Of a DNA stretch of 64,000 bases, positions 63,981-64,000 are shown one piece after another. Within the stretch, counting starts at the first letter, position 1. Every line of letters starts with the position of its first letter. The notes beneath the pieces were generated by a model that saw only the letters and a program-made list of their open reading frames with translations, had not been told where the DNA came from and searched no databases. This DNA is from Atherinomorus stipes (taxonomy: Eukaryota; Chordata; Actinopteri; Atheriniformes; Atherinidae). The DNA lies in assembly GCA_023101725.1 (NCBI GenBank), contig JALJCO010001448.1, forward strand, positions 496,001 through 560,000, read 5' to 3'. Both the position numbers and the translations under genes were made by a program.

Positions 63981-64000
63981 ACTGGAATTTTCAACATCTG

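Overview
The window is vertebrate nuclear DNA, almost certainly from a teleost fish. Split genes with GT-AG introns, a recognisable vertebrate SETD5 orthologue, and dense non-autonomous hAT and Tc1/mariner elements, a decayed Tc1 transposase, a tRNA-derived SINE and LINE 3' ends of fish type support this. I cannot name the species; a percomorph would fit.

The only protein-coding gene I can support is setd5 on the minus strand. I rebuilt 23 coding exons from the start codon at 47345 to the stop at 9908. All junctions keep phase and sum to 4,317 nt, or 1,438 residues; human SETD5 is about 1,440. Exons 1-5 encode an acidic/proline-rich N-terminus with half a PHD-like finger. Exons 6-12 encode the SET core and post-SET cysteines. 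Exons 13-23 encode a long, low-complexity C-terminus. One donor is GC (exon 19), one 87-nt intron is stop-free and a multiple of three (intron 7), one exon is a 39-nt cassette (exon 6), and UG-repeat tracts lie on both sides of the last exon. A 5' leader exon and a 3' UTR are inferred.

Layout. 1-8470: downstream flank, almost all interspersed repeats. 8496-9907: probable 3' UTR. 9908-47345: setd5, its introns packed with elements (TIR elements at 11664 and 12426, a Tc1 copy inside inverted repeats at 16985-19300, nested hAT copies at 20315-21982, hAT at 24640, a THAP-bearing nested element at 25634-27971, a GAAA tract/TIR element/SINE cluster at 32766-33634, nested hAT at 39873-41054). 47346-47521: candidate leader exon. 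47609-64000: upstream flank with a hAT copy, a LINE fragment, a SINE, a 200-bp-arm palindrome at 56321-56914 and several repeat families; no second gene was recognised.

The notable material is the architecture of setd5 and the nested transposon record. I saw no operon, CRISPR array, RNA gene or viral gene. Homology statements rest on recall of family sequences, not on a search.
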